The position numbers and the translations under genes were made by a program. From assembly GCA_017958585.1 (NCBI GenBank), contig JAGDCK010000228.1:1-6964 (forward strand): a DNA stretch of 6,964 bases, given 5' to 3'. Positions 1 through 6,839 of this stretch are shown here, piece by piece. Position 1 is the stretch's first letter; each line of letters begins with the position of its first letter. A model generated the notes under the pieces. It worked only from the letters and a program-made list of their open reading frames with translations. It did not search any database and was not told the origin of the DNA. This stretch comes from Lachnospiraceae bacterium. Lineage in GTDB: Bacteria; Bacillota; Clostridia; Lachnospirales; Lachnospiraceae.

Positions 1-91
1 ACGCTTTCAGTCTCCGGCGTCTCCTCCCTGTTGCATCGAATAAGAGTACTCTCTTCGGTCCATGCCTTTATTGTCATAAAAAATATGTCTA
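1..91 (-). promoter_or_regulatory. T-box riboswitch leader, 5' half of Stem I (truncated by window edge)
   Basis: Read on the minus strand, this stretch has the ordered landmarks of a T-box Stem I. A GACAATAAAGG segment comes first, then GAAGAGAGTACTC (the AGTA/loop-E side of the specifier loop), then CAACAGGGAGGAGACGC (AG-bulge region), then the distal loop with ACTGAAAGCGT. The distal stem pairs GACGC at 17-21 with GCGT at 1-4 and continues past the edge. T-box leaders bind uncharged tRNA and switch between termination and antitermination upstream of aminoacyl-tRNA synthetase or amino-acid genes. The specifier codon, the T-box sequence UGGN and the terminator/antiterminator all lie outside the window, so the amino acid cannot be read here. 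The position just after ispF suggests cysS, because ispF-cysS order is common in Firmicutes. That part is inference. The 5' end is estimated from the promoter spacing. Confidence 0.8.
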
Positions 92-97
92 AAGAAT

Positions 98-127
98 ATT
101 GTAATTACCTTTGATGCTTTTTGTCAA
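98..127 (-). promoter_or_regulatory. Sigma-A-type promoter for the T-box transcript
   Basis: The minus strand carries a perfect -35 TTGACA (122-127), an 18-bp spacer and a -10 TACAAT (98-103). Transcription would start near 90-92, immediately before the T-box Stem I. The -35 box begins only 9 bp past the ispF stop codon. No intrinsic terminator lies between ispF and this promoter, so read-through from the helicase-ispF operon could also feed the T-box. Confidence 0.7.
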
Positions 128-136
128 TGTGATTTT

Positions 137-682
137 TTATGCCTGTCTGCTGCATCCGCTGCAACCTGCGCATCCTGCAGCCCTTGACATGTCAAAACTT
201 ACCGCATCTCTGGCGCTTGTGATCATGCAGATCGCCTGTGAGGATATGCCCTCGCCGCTTCCCGTAAATCCAAGTCCTTCCTCGGTTGTGGCTTTCACAT
301 TCACCTGGTCAACGTCTATACACAAAGCCTTCGCGATATTTTCCCTCATGGTATCAATATGGGGACGCATCTTCGGCGCCTGCGCGATTATGGTGGCATC
401 CACATTGTCTATGATGTAGCCCTTTTCCTCAAGCATCTCTCCCACTTTTTCCAAAAGTATCAGGGAGGATATGCCCTTGTATGCAGGGTCCGAGTCAGGG
501 AAATGCTTTCCTATATCTCCCAGGGCTGCTGCCCCGAGAAGCGCATCTGAAATGGCATGTAACAGCACATCCGCATCGGAGTGACCAAGAAGTCCTTTTT
601 CATAGGGGATCGTAACTCCTCCTATGATAAGGGGTCTGTCCTCCACCAGTCTGTGAACATCATAACCCATACCTATTCTCAT
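137..682 (-). CDS. ispF: 2-C-methyl-D-erythritol 2,4-cyclodiphosphate synthase (IspF) with a Cys-rich C-terminal tail
   Basis: IspF converts 4-diphosphocytidyl-methylerythritol 2-phosphate to methylerythritol 2,4-cyclodiphosphate with release of CMP, in the cytosolic MEP pathway to isopentenyl diphosphate. The N-terminus GYDVHRL supplies the metal ligands D8 and H10, and H42 lies in the following HSDADVLLHAISDALLG segment. GDIGKHFPD is at residues 55-63, NVDATIIAQAPK at 93-104 and KATTEEGLGFTGSGEGI at 130-146, all family hallmarks. The enzyme normally works as a trimer. It is 181 aa against the usual 155-160. The excess is a tail after about residue 158 ending in C171-x2-C174-x2-C177, not part of the known fold. 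The start is fixed by the GYDVH motif and by a GGAAAGGG site (691-698) 8 bp upstream. That site overlaps the end of the helicase gene, whose stop is 5 bp away, so the two genes are probably co-transcribed and translationally coupled. Confidence 0.97.
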   Translation of the reverse strand: MRIGMGYDVHRLVEDRPLIIGGVTIPYEKGLLGHSDADVLLHAISDALLGAAALGDIGKHFPDSDPAYKGISSLILLEKVGEMLEEKGYIIDNVDATIIAQAPKMRPHIDTMRENIAKALCIDVDQVNVKATTEEGLGFTGSGEGISSQAICMITSARDAVSFDMSRAAGCAGCSGCSRQA

Positions 683-687
683 ATGTT

Positions 688-2442
688 TTACCCTTTCCGG
701 TCGTTTTTCCTTCTCTTTGGAAGTTTGAAGGCGATGGACCCGTCACGCCTGAGCTCTTTAACGCGGGTGGGACGTCTCTCTTCATACGGCCTGTCCGGTC
801 TATTATCACCCGAAACCTTCTTTTTGTCAAAATCTCTGTCGCTTCTCCTGCCTTTGTTAAAGTCCCTGTCAAAGCTTCTGCCGCGGTCACGGCCGTCTCG
901 TCCGTCTCTGCCTCTGCCGTCGCGACCATCTCTGCCGTATCTTCTCTCACCTCGGTAGGAGTCACCTCTTCCATAGGAATTTCTGCCGCCTCTTCCTCTG
1001 CCGAAGTCCCTGTTTCCTGCGCGGTAATTATCCTCGGGGATATCCTCTCCGATCTCGCCGAGAGCCGACTTTAAAAGTGCCGCAGCCACGTCAATGGCAT
1101 CACATTCATTTTTTTCCATATATGCATAGATATATTTTTTGATGATATCATCGTCGGAAGCGTTTACCTTTTCAAAGGATTCCTCCATAAGGCTTCCTGC
1201 TCTCACTTTTAAAACCTTTGCGGCTGTGGGAAGCTTTCTCTCCTCGATCTTTGTGTGGCACGCTCTCTCGATATCGCGTATCTTGTACATTTCTCTTGCT
1301 GATACAAGGGTGAAAGACCTTCCGCTTCTGCCGGCTCTTCCGGTACGTCCGATCCTGTGGACATAGTATTCGATGTCCTGGGGAATGTCATAATTAATAA
1401 CAGCTTCCACATCGTCCACGTCGATTCCTCTTGCAGCCACGTCTGTGGCGATGAGGATATTTGAAGCTCCGTTTCTGAACCTGTTCATGGCAACATCACG
1501 CTGTCTCTGGGAGAGATCTCCGTGAAGGCCTTCAGCCTGGAAGCCTGCTTTTTTCAGGACCTCCGCAAGCTCGTCCACCTTTTTCTTTGTATTACAAAAG
1601 ATAAGGGAGAGCTCTGGCTCATAATACTGGATGAGGCGTATGCTCGCCGCATCCTTGTCAGTGTTTCTTACTTTATAATATCTCTGGCTTACAAGGGGAA
1701 TGGTGAGCTCCTTTGCGGCAACCTTCACCATTCTGGCATCCTTCTGGAAGCGGTCCGTGATCTCCAAAATGGGCTTAGGCATTGTGGCTGAAAAAAGTGC
1801 CGTCTGATGCTCTCCCTCTATCTGGCCAAGGATCGTCTCCATATCCTCGCGAAATCCCATGTTAAGCATTTCATCTGCTTCGTCAAGGACCACCATCTTT
1901 ACATTGTCAAGCTTGATGGTGTGTCTTCTCATGTGGTCCATTACTCGTCCGGGGGTTCCCACGATTATCTGAACTCCTCTCAAGTTCTGGATCTGCTTTG
2001 AAATATCGGCTCCACCGTAGATTGCAAGAACTTTTACACCGTGCATGTATTTTAAAAGCTTTCTGAATTCCTCGGCAGCCTGCATTGCAAGCTCTCTTGT
2101 GGGGCAAAGTACTATTGCCTGAAGCTTTCTAAGCTCGGGATCGATCCTTGATATAAGGGGAATACCGAAGGCTGCTGTCTTTCCGGTTCCTGTCTGGGCC
2201 TGTCCGATCACGTCCTCTCCCTCAAGGAGATAGGGAATTGCCTGCTCCTGAATGGGAGAAAATTTTTCAAATCCCATGTCCTTTACAGCTTTTAAAATTC
2301 TCTCATCCAAAAGCTCCGCTACGGCATTGAATCTGTCGATCTTATCCAGTTCTTCCTCGCTTACTTCTTCGGTATCGTCTGCCACATATACCTCTTCTGC
2401 GATCATATCTGTATCAGTTAAATCAAATTTTTCTAAACTCAT
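688..2442 (-). CDS. deaD: DEAD-box ATP-dependent RNA helicase (DeaD/CsdA/CshA type)
   Basis: This is an ATP-dependent RNA helicase that opens short RNA duplexes. Relatives act in ribosome assembly, mRNA decay and cold adaptation. Both RecA-like domains are complete: Q motif around F58-Q65, motif I AQTGTGKT (82-89), Ia PTRELA (114-119), GG (143-144), Ib TPGR (163-166), II DEAD (187-190), III SAT (218-220), IV LIFCNTK (280-286), V ATDVAARGID (332-341), VI HRIGRTGR (362-369). An acidic N-terminal stretch of about 35 residues precedes the core. A helical segment at about 400-465 follows it, and then a basic low-complexity tail (474-584) rich in RG, RD and GR, typical of non-specific RNA binding. 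I do not see a clear DbpA-type RNA-binding domain, so the exact paralogue (DeaD or CshA) is not settled. AAAGGA (2448-2453) lies 5 bp before the ATG. The gene has its own promoter and a structured leader, and is followed by ispF after 5 bp. Confidence 0.96.
   Translation of the reverse strand: MSLEKFDLTDTDMIAEEVYVADDTEEVSEEELDKIDRFNAVAELLDERILKAVKDMGFEKFSPIQEQAIPYLLEGEDVIGQAQTGTGKTAAFGIPLISRIDPELRKLQAIVLCPTRELAMQAAEEFRKLLKYMHGVKVLAIYGGADISKQIQNLRGVQIIVGTPGRVMDHMRRHTIKLDNVKMVVLDEADEMLNMGFREDMETILGQIEGEHQTALFSATMPKPILEITDRFQKDARMVKVAAKELTIPLVSQRYYKVRNTDKDAASIRLIQYYEPELSLIFCNTKKKVDELAEVLKKAGFQAEGLHGDLSQRQRDVAMNRFRNGASNILIATDVAARGIDVDDVEAVINYDIPQDIEYYVHRIGRTGRAGRSGRSFTLVSAREMYKIRDIERACHTKIEERKLPTAAKVLKVRAGSLMEESFEKVNASDDDIIKKYIYAYMEKNECDAIDVAAALLKSALGEIGEDIPEDNYRAGNRDFGRGRGGRNSYGRGDSYRGERRYGRDGRDGRGRDGRDGRDRGRSFDRDFNKGRRSDRDFDKKKVSGDNRPDRPYEERRPTRVKELRRDGSIAFKLPKRRKNDRKG
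877..936 (-). repeat. Short tandem GRD/RDG-coding repeat in the helicase tail
   Basis: Helicase residues 503-522 are almost entirely made of G-R-D and G-R units, and the DNA shows the matching imperfect repeats of a gay-mgd-ggm type. The repeat sits inside a wider Arg/Gly/Asp-rich tail encoded by about 823-1023. Tracts like this expand and contract by replication slippage, so tail length probably varies between strains. Confidence 0.7.
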
Positions 2443-2548
2443 TATTTTCCTTTCGTACTATGAAACAAAACCATGGGTTCGCTCACTTTTTTAATACGCG
2501 AACAAAGGACACCCCTGTATCGGAGTGCCCTTTGTAACCCATAAATAC
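2443..2548 (-). promoter_or_regulatory. Structured 5' leader RNA of the helicase gene (candidate cis-regulator)
   Basis: On the minus strand the predicted leader starts near 2548 and folds at once. P2 is a 14-bp hairpin (2522-2535 with 2502-2515, loop GATACA), unbroken only if two G-U pairs form. On the plus strand the same two positions are A-C mismatches, so the structure belongs to minus-strand RNA. P1 pairs ATGGGTT (2536-2542) with AACCCAT (2473-2479) and encloses P2. P3 pairs GTTCGC (2498-2503) with GCGAAC (2477-2482). Its full six pairs compete with P1 and P2, but its inner CGC/GCG can coexist with both as a three-way junction. No U-tract directly follows P2, so it is a poor intrinsic terminator. 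The ribosome site AAAGGA lies 19 bases past P1. I do not recognise this as a named riboswitch class. A regulatory role, for example autoregulation by the helicase or response to cold, is inference. Confidence 0.6.
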
Positions 2549-2554
2549 TTGCGT

Positions 2555-2583
2555 AGTATAACATGCAAATATTTTAAACACAA
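2555..2583 (-). promoter_or_regulatory. Sigma-A-type promoter of the helicase-ispF operon
   Basis: The minus strand has -10 TATACT (2555-2560), a 17-bp A/T-rich spacer and a -35-like TTGTGT (2578-2583). The -10 matches the TATAAT consensus at five of six positions. The predicted start, about 2548-2550, is 6-8 bases before the first paired base of the leader. The -35 begins 18 bp after the kinase stop codon. No terminator lies between, so kinase transcripts may run into the helicase leader. Confidence 0.7.
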
Positions 2584-2601
2584 GTTATTTTTTCACTGGG
2601 A

Positions 2602-5600
2602 TCAATTTTTCAAAAATCTGGAGAGGGTCTCTATCAGTTCCCCGACCTTTATGGGCTTTGACAGATGGGCATTCATTCCGACTTCCTTGGACTTATGCAC
2701 ATCCTCATCAAAGGCATTGGCGGTCATTGCAATGATGGGAACTTTTTCGGCGTCTTCCCTGTCAAGCGCCCTGATTGCCTTTGTGGAATCAAGACCGTTC
2801 ATGACAGGCATCATGATATCCATAAGGATCGCCTGGAAGTGACCGGGTGCGGATGCATTAAACATATCAACTGCGATCTGACCGTTTTCAGCGCACTCCA
2901 CAATGGCACCTTCGTCCGTGAGAAGCTCCTCCGCGATCTCTCTGTTTAAGATATTGTCCTCCACCAGCAGGATCCTGATGCCGTCGATTGACGCTTCAAC
3001 CACGTTTTCGGCTGCATTTTCAGCATCTCTGTTAATGTCAAACACAACATCCACATAGAAGGTTGTTCCGTTTCCAAGGGCACTCTCCACCTCGATCTGA
3101 CCGCCCATCAGCTCCACCAGCTGCTTTGTGATGGTCATACCAAGTCCCGTTCCCTTGTACTCTGTTCTGGCAGCCTCGCTCTCCTGTGAAAAGGCCTCCC
3201 AGATATGTCCCAAAAACTCCGGACTCATACCTATACCGGTATCCTGAACTTCAATATGATATTTTACCAGGCCCTCCTCGTACTCGGTGTCATTAGCCCT
3301 GATGGTGATGGTTCCGCCGTCGGGGGTAAACTTAACCGCATTTCCCAGGATGTTTATAATGATCTGCCTGAAATGAAGTTCGTCCGCCAGTACGTTTTTG
3401 TGATTGAAGGATGAGTAATCCTTTACGATCTTTAGTTGTTTTGAACCTGCCTGGCTCTGGATGATGGATATGCAATCGTCCAGGAACACTTCCATATTTA
3501 CGGGCTCGTTGTTTATCTTTGTCTTTCCGTTCTCGATCCTGGTCATGTCGAGAACATCGTTTATAAGGCTTGCCAGATGGTGGGACGCGGTGTCGATCTT
3601 GTTTAAGCAGTCCTCGATCCTCTCGGTGTTGTCCAAATGCTTCTTTGCGATCTCGGTCATACCGATTACACCGTTTATAGGTGTTCTGATATCGTGGCTC
3701 ATATGTGAGAGGAAATCACTCTTTGCACGGCTGGCAGCCTCGGCCAGATCCTTTGCCCTTGAAAGCTCCTGCTGGATCTCACGCTCTCTCTTTACGACTT
3801 CGGTGTTGTCCACAAAACACATTACGGCTGCGGTGCCCTCGTCGTTTGCCTTGATGAACTGGATCTCCAGCTGGCTTTCCTCATCCCCCTCAAAACTGCT
3901 GAAGTTGATATTTACGCTGTTTTTGTTTTCAAACTCCCGCTCCAAAAATCCCACTTCCGTCATGCTGTGGAGTCTGTCCCTGTCGCCTTCGCTGACATTT
4001 TTTTCTATAAAGAAGCTGATAAGTTCTTTGTAGCTGGCGATTATCCTGAACTTGTTTTTGTATTTTTCCGCCAGGGTGTAATTGTGAACGTAGTCTGTGG
4101 CAAAGTTCACGTAATAGATTGCCATGAAATTTTCTGTAACCCTGTCCAGGATGATCCTGTCCTCGTCGGACTGCTGGCGCCTCAAGATCTCACTGTAGCA
4201 AAGAGCGGTGATAGCTCGAAGTATCATCACATCATGGTTTGCTTCCCTGGGGTTTTCGATGCCTACAAAGCCGACCACCCTGTCTTTTTCCAAGATAGGG
4301 GCGGCCATTATGGACTGGGTTCCCAAAAGTGTCAGGAAGCTGTATGCAAACGACCCTCTTCCTACTTCCTCGGTGATGGAGGTGCTCAGGATTCCTTTCT
4401 GGTTATCGGAGTCAAATACCATGGAGCCAAACTCTGCGGGAAGATTAACCGGGGTGGGTTTTTCCTGGCCAAATTCCGTATCTCTGTAAATATATGTGGC
4501 AGTGAGGAACGTCTTTTCACGATTAAGTTCGTATACATAGGCTCTCTCTGCCTTGTGATATTTTGTGAGGATCTTTAACAGCTTGACCATGGTAACTGTT
4601 ACGTTCTGGTCGTTGTAAAGTGCTGTGATGGATTCACGAAGAGCCTGCTCCTGGTCGAGAGCCAGTCTGTATTCCGCATCCTTTTCGGAGAAAGCCACGA
4701 TGACCGTTGATGGCGCAACCCCCACGTCGTCGATCTTTACACAGTACATCTCGCAATATACGAAGGTTCCGTTGTAATTTCTTCTGAATGATACTGAGAA
4801 ACCTTTCTGGCGCCTTAACTTCGTCTCAAGCTCCGACACATTGTCAAGCATCATCTGCCTGTCGTCGGGATGCACGAAGTTGTAGATATATTTTCGCATG
4901 GCGGCCTTGTATTCAAAGATTGAATCCACGATGATGCCCACCACGTTTTTTACATTGGAATTTTGTTTTACGATCTCAAATTTTGAATTCTGAACATCCA
5001 GACGGTAAATGGCGGTGTACTCCGCAGACAATACCTCCAGGATCTCGTCCGTCTTTTCATGATTTAAAAGCTCCTGGTATTTGTCCTCCACGCTTCGCAT
5101 ACCCACAACGACTCCCATGTCATTGCTGGCGATCTTTATCTGATAATGGAGGATGTATCCTCTTATTATGACTCTGCACTCGAAATAGTCCGCGGCCTTA
5201 AGTCCCGTCACGGAGTTTGTCATAATCTTGTTGAATTCGATATTGAAATACTCCCTGTCCTCGGGATATATCAACAGGTTCAAAAATGCCCTGAACCTGT
5301 CCACACCGTTTAAGTCCTTGCTGATATGGTCAACGATCTCTTTCAGGGAATCATTGATTTTAAACAGCGTAACTTCATCCGTGTTCTGATCGATGTAGCA
5401 CACCATTTCAAAGTCGGATGAAAGGGAAGCTGTGACTGCGAGGGTCTCCTGGAAGCTGTCCTGATTTTCAAGATATACACTGCTTCCCCTGTCATGGAGG
5501 CTGATCGCAACCACGAGATTGGTTATCTCCTCGTTTTCCCTTGCGATCACATGTATGGAGCATCTCCACCACTTTGATTCACCGTTAAATGTCCTGTAGG

Positions 5601-6651
5601 TGAACTCTCGCATCTCCTCGTCACCCATGTATTTTTTCAGGGAATCCACGTCTTTTATGGCAAATACGGACACCTCATATTTGGGATCCACATTTTTAAA
5701 CACTGTTTCCACCGCATCGGTGTAAGCCCCATGCATCGCCGTGTCCGAGGGGAATTCGTCGGTAAGAAGGATGGTGTTATAGTTTTCGGCAAGGGCATCC
5801 ACCGTAAACACCCAGTCATTTGCTTCGGAGAGTTTTTTCTCCGCCAGGGAATAAATGTATGCGTCATTTTTGTCCTCAAAGCCTATGAGGATCTCTTCGA
5901 ATTTGTCCTCATCGCCAAGACGCCTTGCCACCATCTCCCTGTATTTTGTCTTTCCGTCAAGGTTTACTCTGTAGGTGATGGAATACTCAGGGGATTTTTT
6001 TAATTCGCGCACAAGGTTTTTAAGATCCACAGCCTTGTGGACTATCTCCTTGTCCTCATCGATGACGGTCCTGGCAATGTAATAGCTGAATATCTCATTA
6101 TAATCATGCTGCACCATTTTGCCGTGGAGTTCGCTTTCCTTTATGGAATATCCGCCGGAGATCTTGTAAGGGTATATCTTTGCTTTTTTAATATTCACCC
6201 ACATAACGGAGTTGTAGTCGGACATGAATCCTTCGACTATCTTATGCTCCTGCTCCCTCTCGTTACGTTTCAAAACGCTGTCGTTTACACGACAAAAACC
6301 GATGGCCACATGGTCATCATCCGAACCGCTTAAGAGCTGAACTTCATATAATTGTTTTGTATTTCCGCTGACTGTTCTGAAGGCATAGATATAAGATACT
6401 CTTGAACGTAAGAATTTTCGGATCGCAGATGGACGTAAAAGCTGTCGCAATCCTTCCTGATCGGCAATGAACACACGATTGTCTATGTAGTAATTGAGTG
6501 CGTCTTTATAATTAGCAAAATCCTGATATCTTTTGGTAATATCATCATCCGCATGTATTATTTCAAAGGAATAATCTCTCAGATCAACATAAAATACAGA
6601 AATAAAAGACTTATAAAAGATGTCAAGCTTTACTGCGTCTGTCTTGTGCAT
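2602..6651 (-). CDS. Multi-PAS/GAF hybrid sensor histidine kinase with C-terminal receiver
   Basis: A signalling kinase that should autophosphorylate on histidine and pass the phosphoryl group to its own receiver. Residues 1-660 form five successive PAS-like modules of about 125-135 aa. A GAF-like domain covers about 671-826, a sixth PAS-like module about 829-955, and a coiled-coil linker leads into the DHp H-box SHMSHDIRTP with phospho-acceptor H986. The HATPase has its N-box at about 1093-1112 (N1104), G1 DTGIG (1137-1141), F-box F1154 and G2 GTGLG (1167-1171). The receiver (1225-1345) has acidic E1231/D1232, phospho-acceptor D1278, T1310 and K1332. All catalytic residues are present. I see no transmembrane segment or signal peptide, so it should be cytosolic and sense an internal cue. 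No HPt domain, response regulator or output gene is in view, so it is an orphan here. The start is supported by GGGGGGAG, 3 bp before the ATG. The ligands of the sensory modules are unknown. Confidence 0.95.
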   Translation of the reverse strand: MHKTDAVKLDIFYKSFISVFYVDLRDYSFEIIHADDDITKRYQDFANYKDALNYYIDNRVFIADQEGLRQLLRPSAIRKFLRSRVSYIYAFRTVSGNTKQLYEVQLLSGSDDDHVAIGFCRVNDSVLKRNEREQEHKIVEGFMSDYNSVMWVNIKKAKIYPYKISGGYSIKESELHGKMVQHDYNEIFSYYIARTVIDEDKEIVHKAVDLKNLVRELKKSPEYSITYRVNLDGKTKYREMVARRLGDEDKFEEILIGFEDKNDAYIYSLAEKKLSEANDWVFTVDALAENYNTILLTDEFPSDTAMHGAYTDAVETVFKNVDPKYEVSVFAIKDVDSLKKYMGDEEMREFTYRTFNGESKWWRCSIHVIARENEEITNLVVAISLHDRGSSVYLENQDSFQETLAVTASLSSDFEMVCYIDQNTDEVTLFKINDSLKEIVDHISKDLNGVDRFRAFLNLLIYPEDREYFNIEFNKIMTNSVTGLKAADYFECRVIIRGYILHYQIKIASNDMGVVVGMRSVEDKYQELLNHEKTDEILEVLSAEYTAIYRLDVQNSKFEIVKQNSNVKNVVGIIVDSIFEYKAAMRKYIYNFVHPDDRQMMLDNVSELETKLRRQKGFSVSFRRNYNGTFVYCEMYCVKIDDVGVAPSTVIVAFSEKDAEYRLALDQEQALRESITALYNDQNVTVTMVKLLKILTKYHKAERAYVYELNREKTFLTATYIYRDTEFGQEKPTPVNLPAEFGSMVFDSDNQKGILSTSITEEVGRGSFAYSFLTLLGTQSIMAAPILEKDRVVGFVGIENPREANHDVMILRAITALCYSEILRRQQSDEDRIILDRVTENFMAIYYVNFATDYVHNYTLAEKYKNKFRIIASYKELISFFIEKNVSEGDRDRLHSMTEVGFLEREFENKNSVNINFSSFEGDEESQLEIQFIKANDEGTAAVMCFVDNTEVVKREREIQQELSRAKDLAEAASRAKSDFLSHMSHDIRTPINGVIGMTEIAKKHLDNTERIEDCLNKIDTASHHLASLINDVLDMTRIENGKTKINNEPVNMEVFLDDCISIIQSQAGSKQLKIVKDYSSFNHKNVLADELHFRQIIINILGNAVKFTPDGGTITIRANDTEYEEGLVKYHIEVQDTGIGMSPEFLGHIWEAFSQESEAARTEYKGTGLGMTITKQLVELMGGQIEVESALGNGTTFYVDVVFDINRDAENAAENVVEASIDGIRILLVEDNILNREIAEELLTDEGAIVECAENGQIAVDMFNASAPGHFQAILMDIMMPVMNGLDSTKAIRALDREDAEKVPIIAMTANAFDEDVHKSKEVGMNAHLSKPIKVGELIETLSRFLKN

Positions 6652-6674
6652 ATTCTCCCCCCGGCAAATAAGTC

Positions 6675-6700
6675 ATATCCGAACATTATTCATTCGGTAT
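6675..6700 (-). repeat. Inverted repeat upstream of the kinase gene
   Basis: CCGAA (6679-6683) and TTCGG (6693-6697) form an inverted repeat with a 9-bp centre. The arms extend by ATA/TAT if one base bulges. It lies 24 bp upstream of the kinase start codon, between the start and any promoter, so it could be an operator or a small leader hairpin. I found no convincing -35/-10 pair in 6652-6780; a TATACC at 6696-6701 overlaps one arm but lacks a good -35. Function is unknown. Confidence 0.35.
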
Positions 6701-6819
6701 AAGCCTTCCGATAAAATGTACACCCTAAGGCAATAATGAATCTATCGTTTATATGATAACACATATTTTCAAAAAAAACTATTGATTTGTTGTTTATATT
6801 CAGACTCTTTTGGTTTTTT

Positions 6820-6839
6820 GACACTGCTCCCGCAGTGTC
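6820..6839 (-). repeat. Perfect 8-bp hairpin with a GGGA (GNRA) loop on the minus strand
   Basis: GACACTGC (6820-6827) and GCAGTGTC (6832-6839) are exact inverted repeats around a 4-base centre. Read as minus-strand RNA the loop is GGGA, a stabilising GNRA tetraloop; read on the plus strand it is UCCC. The minus-strand hairpin is followed by A residues, not U, so it is not an intrinsic terminator. One arm is shared with the inverted tRNA-like segment next to it. Confidence 0.55.

Noticed and set aside
184..195. Perfect 12-bp palindrome TTGACATGTCAA, which also looks like a -35 box
   Set aside because: It lies inside the ispF coding region, no -10 box is at the right distance and no second copy is seen. 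Probably chance.
877..936. Possible CRISPR-like or satellite array
   Set aside because: The repeat is a coding tri-/hexanucleotide pattern in frame with the helicase, with no unique spacers.
581..958. Plus-strand open frame rich in Ser/Leu/Pro opposite the helicase tail
   Set aside because: Its composition is the antisense reading of the GRD repeat; there is no start context and no family resemblance.
2502..2535. Hairpin as the intrinsic terminator of the kinase gene
   Set aside because: The stem is strong but is followed by TCGCG and an A-run, not a T-tract, and it lies downstream of the helicase promoter. A leader structure fits better.
3461..4578. Long plus-strand open frames (up to about 200 codons) opposite the kinase gene
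   Set aside because: They lie fully inside a kinase with intact catalytic motifs, have low-complexity or unfamiliar translations and no ribosome sites. They are antisense shadows.
6740..6775. TTGAAA (minus strand) as the -35 box of a kinase promoter
   Set aside because: The only -10-like hexamers after it are at 13, 15 or 22 bp, or are poor matches, so I could not support a promoter there.
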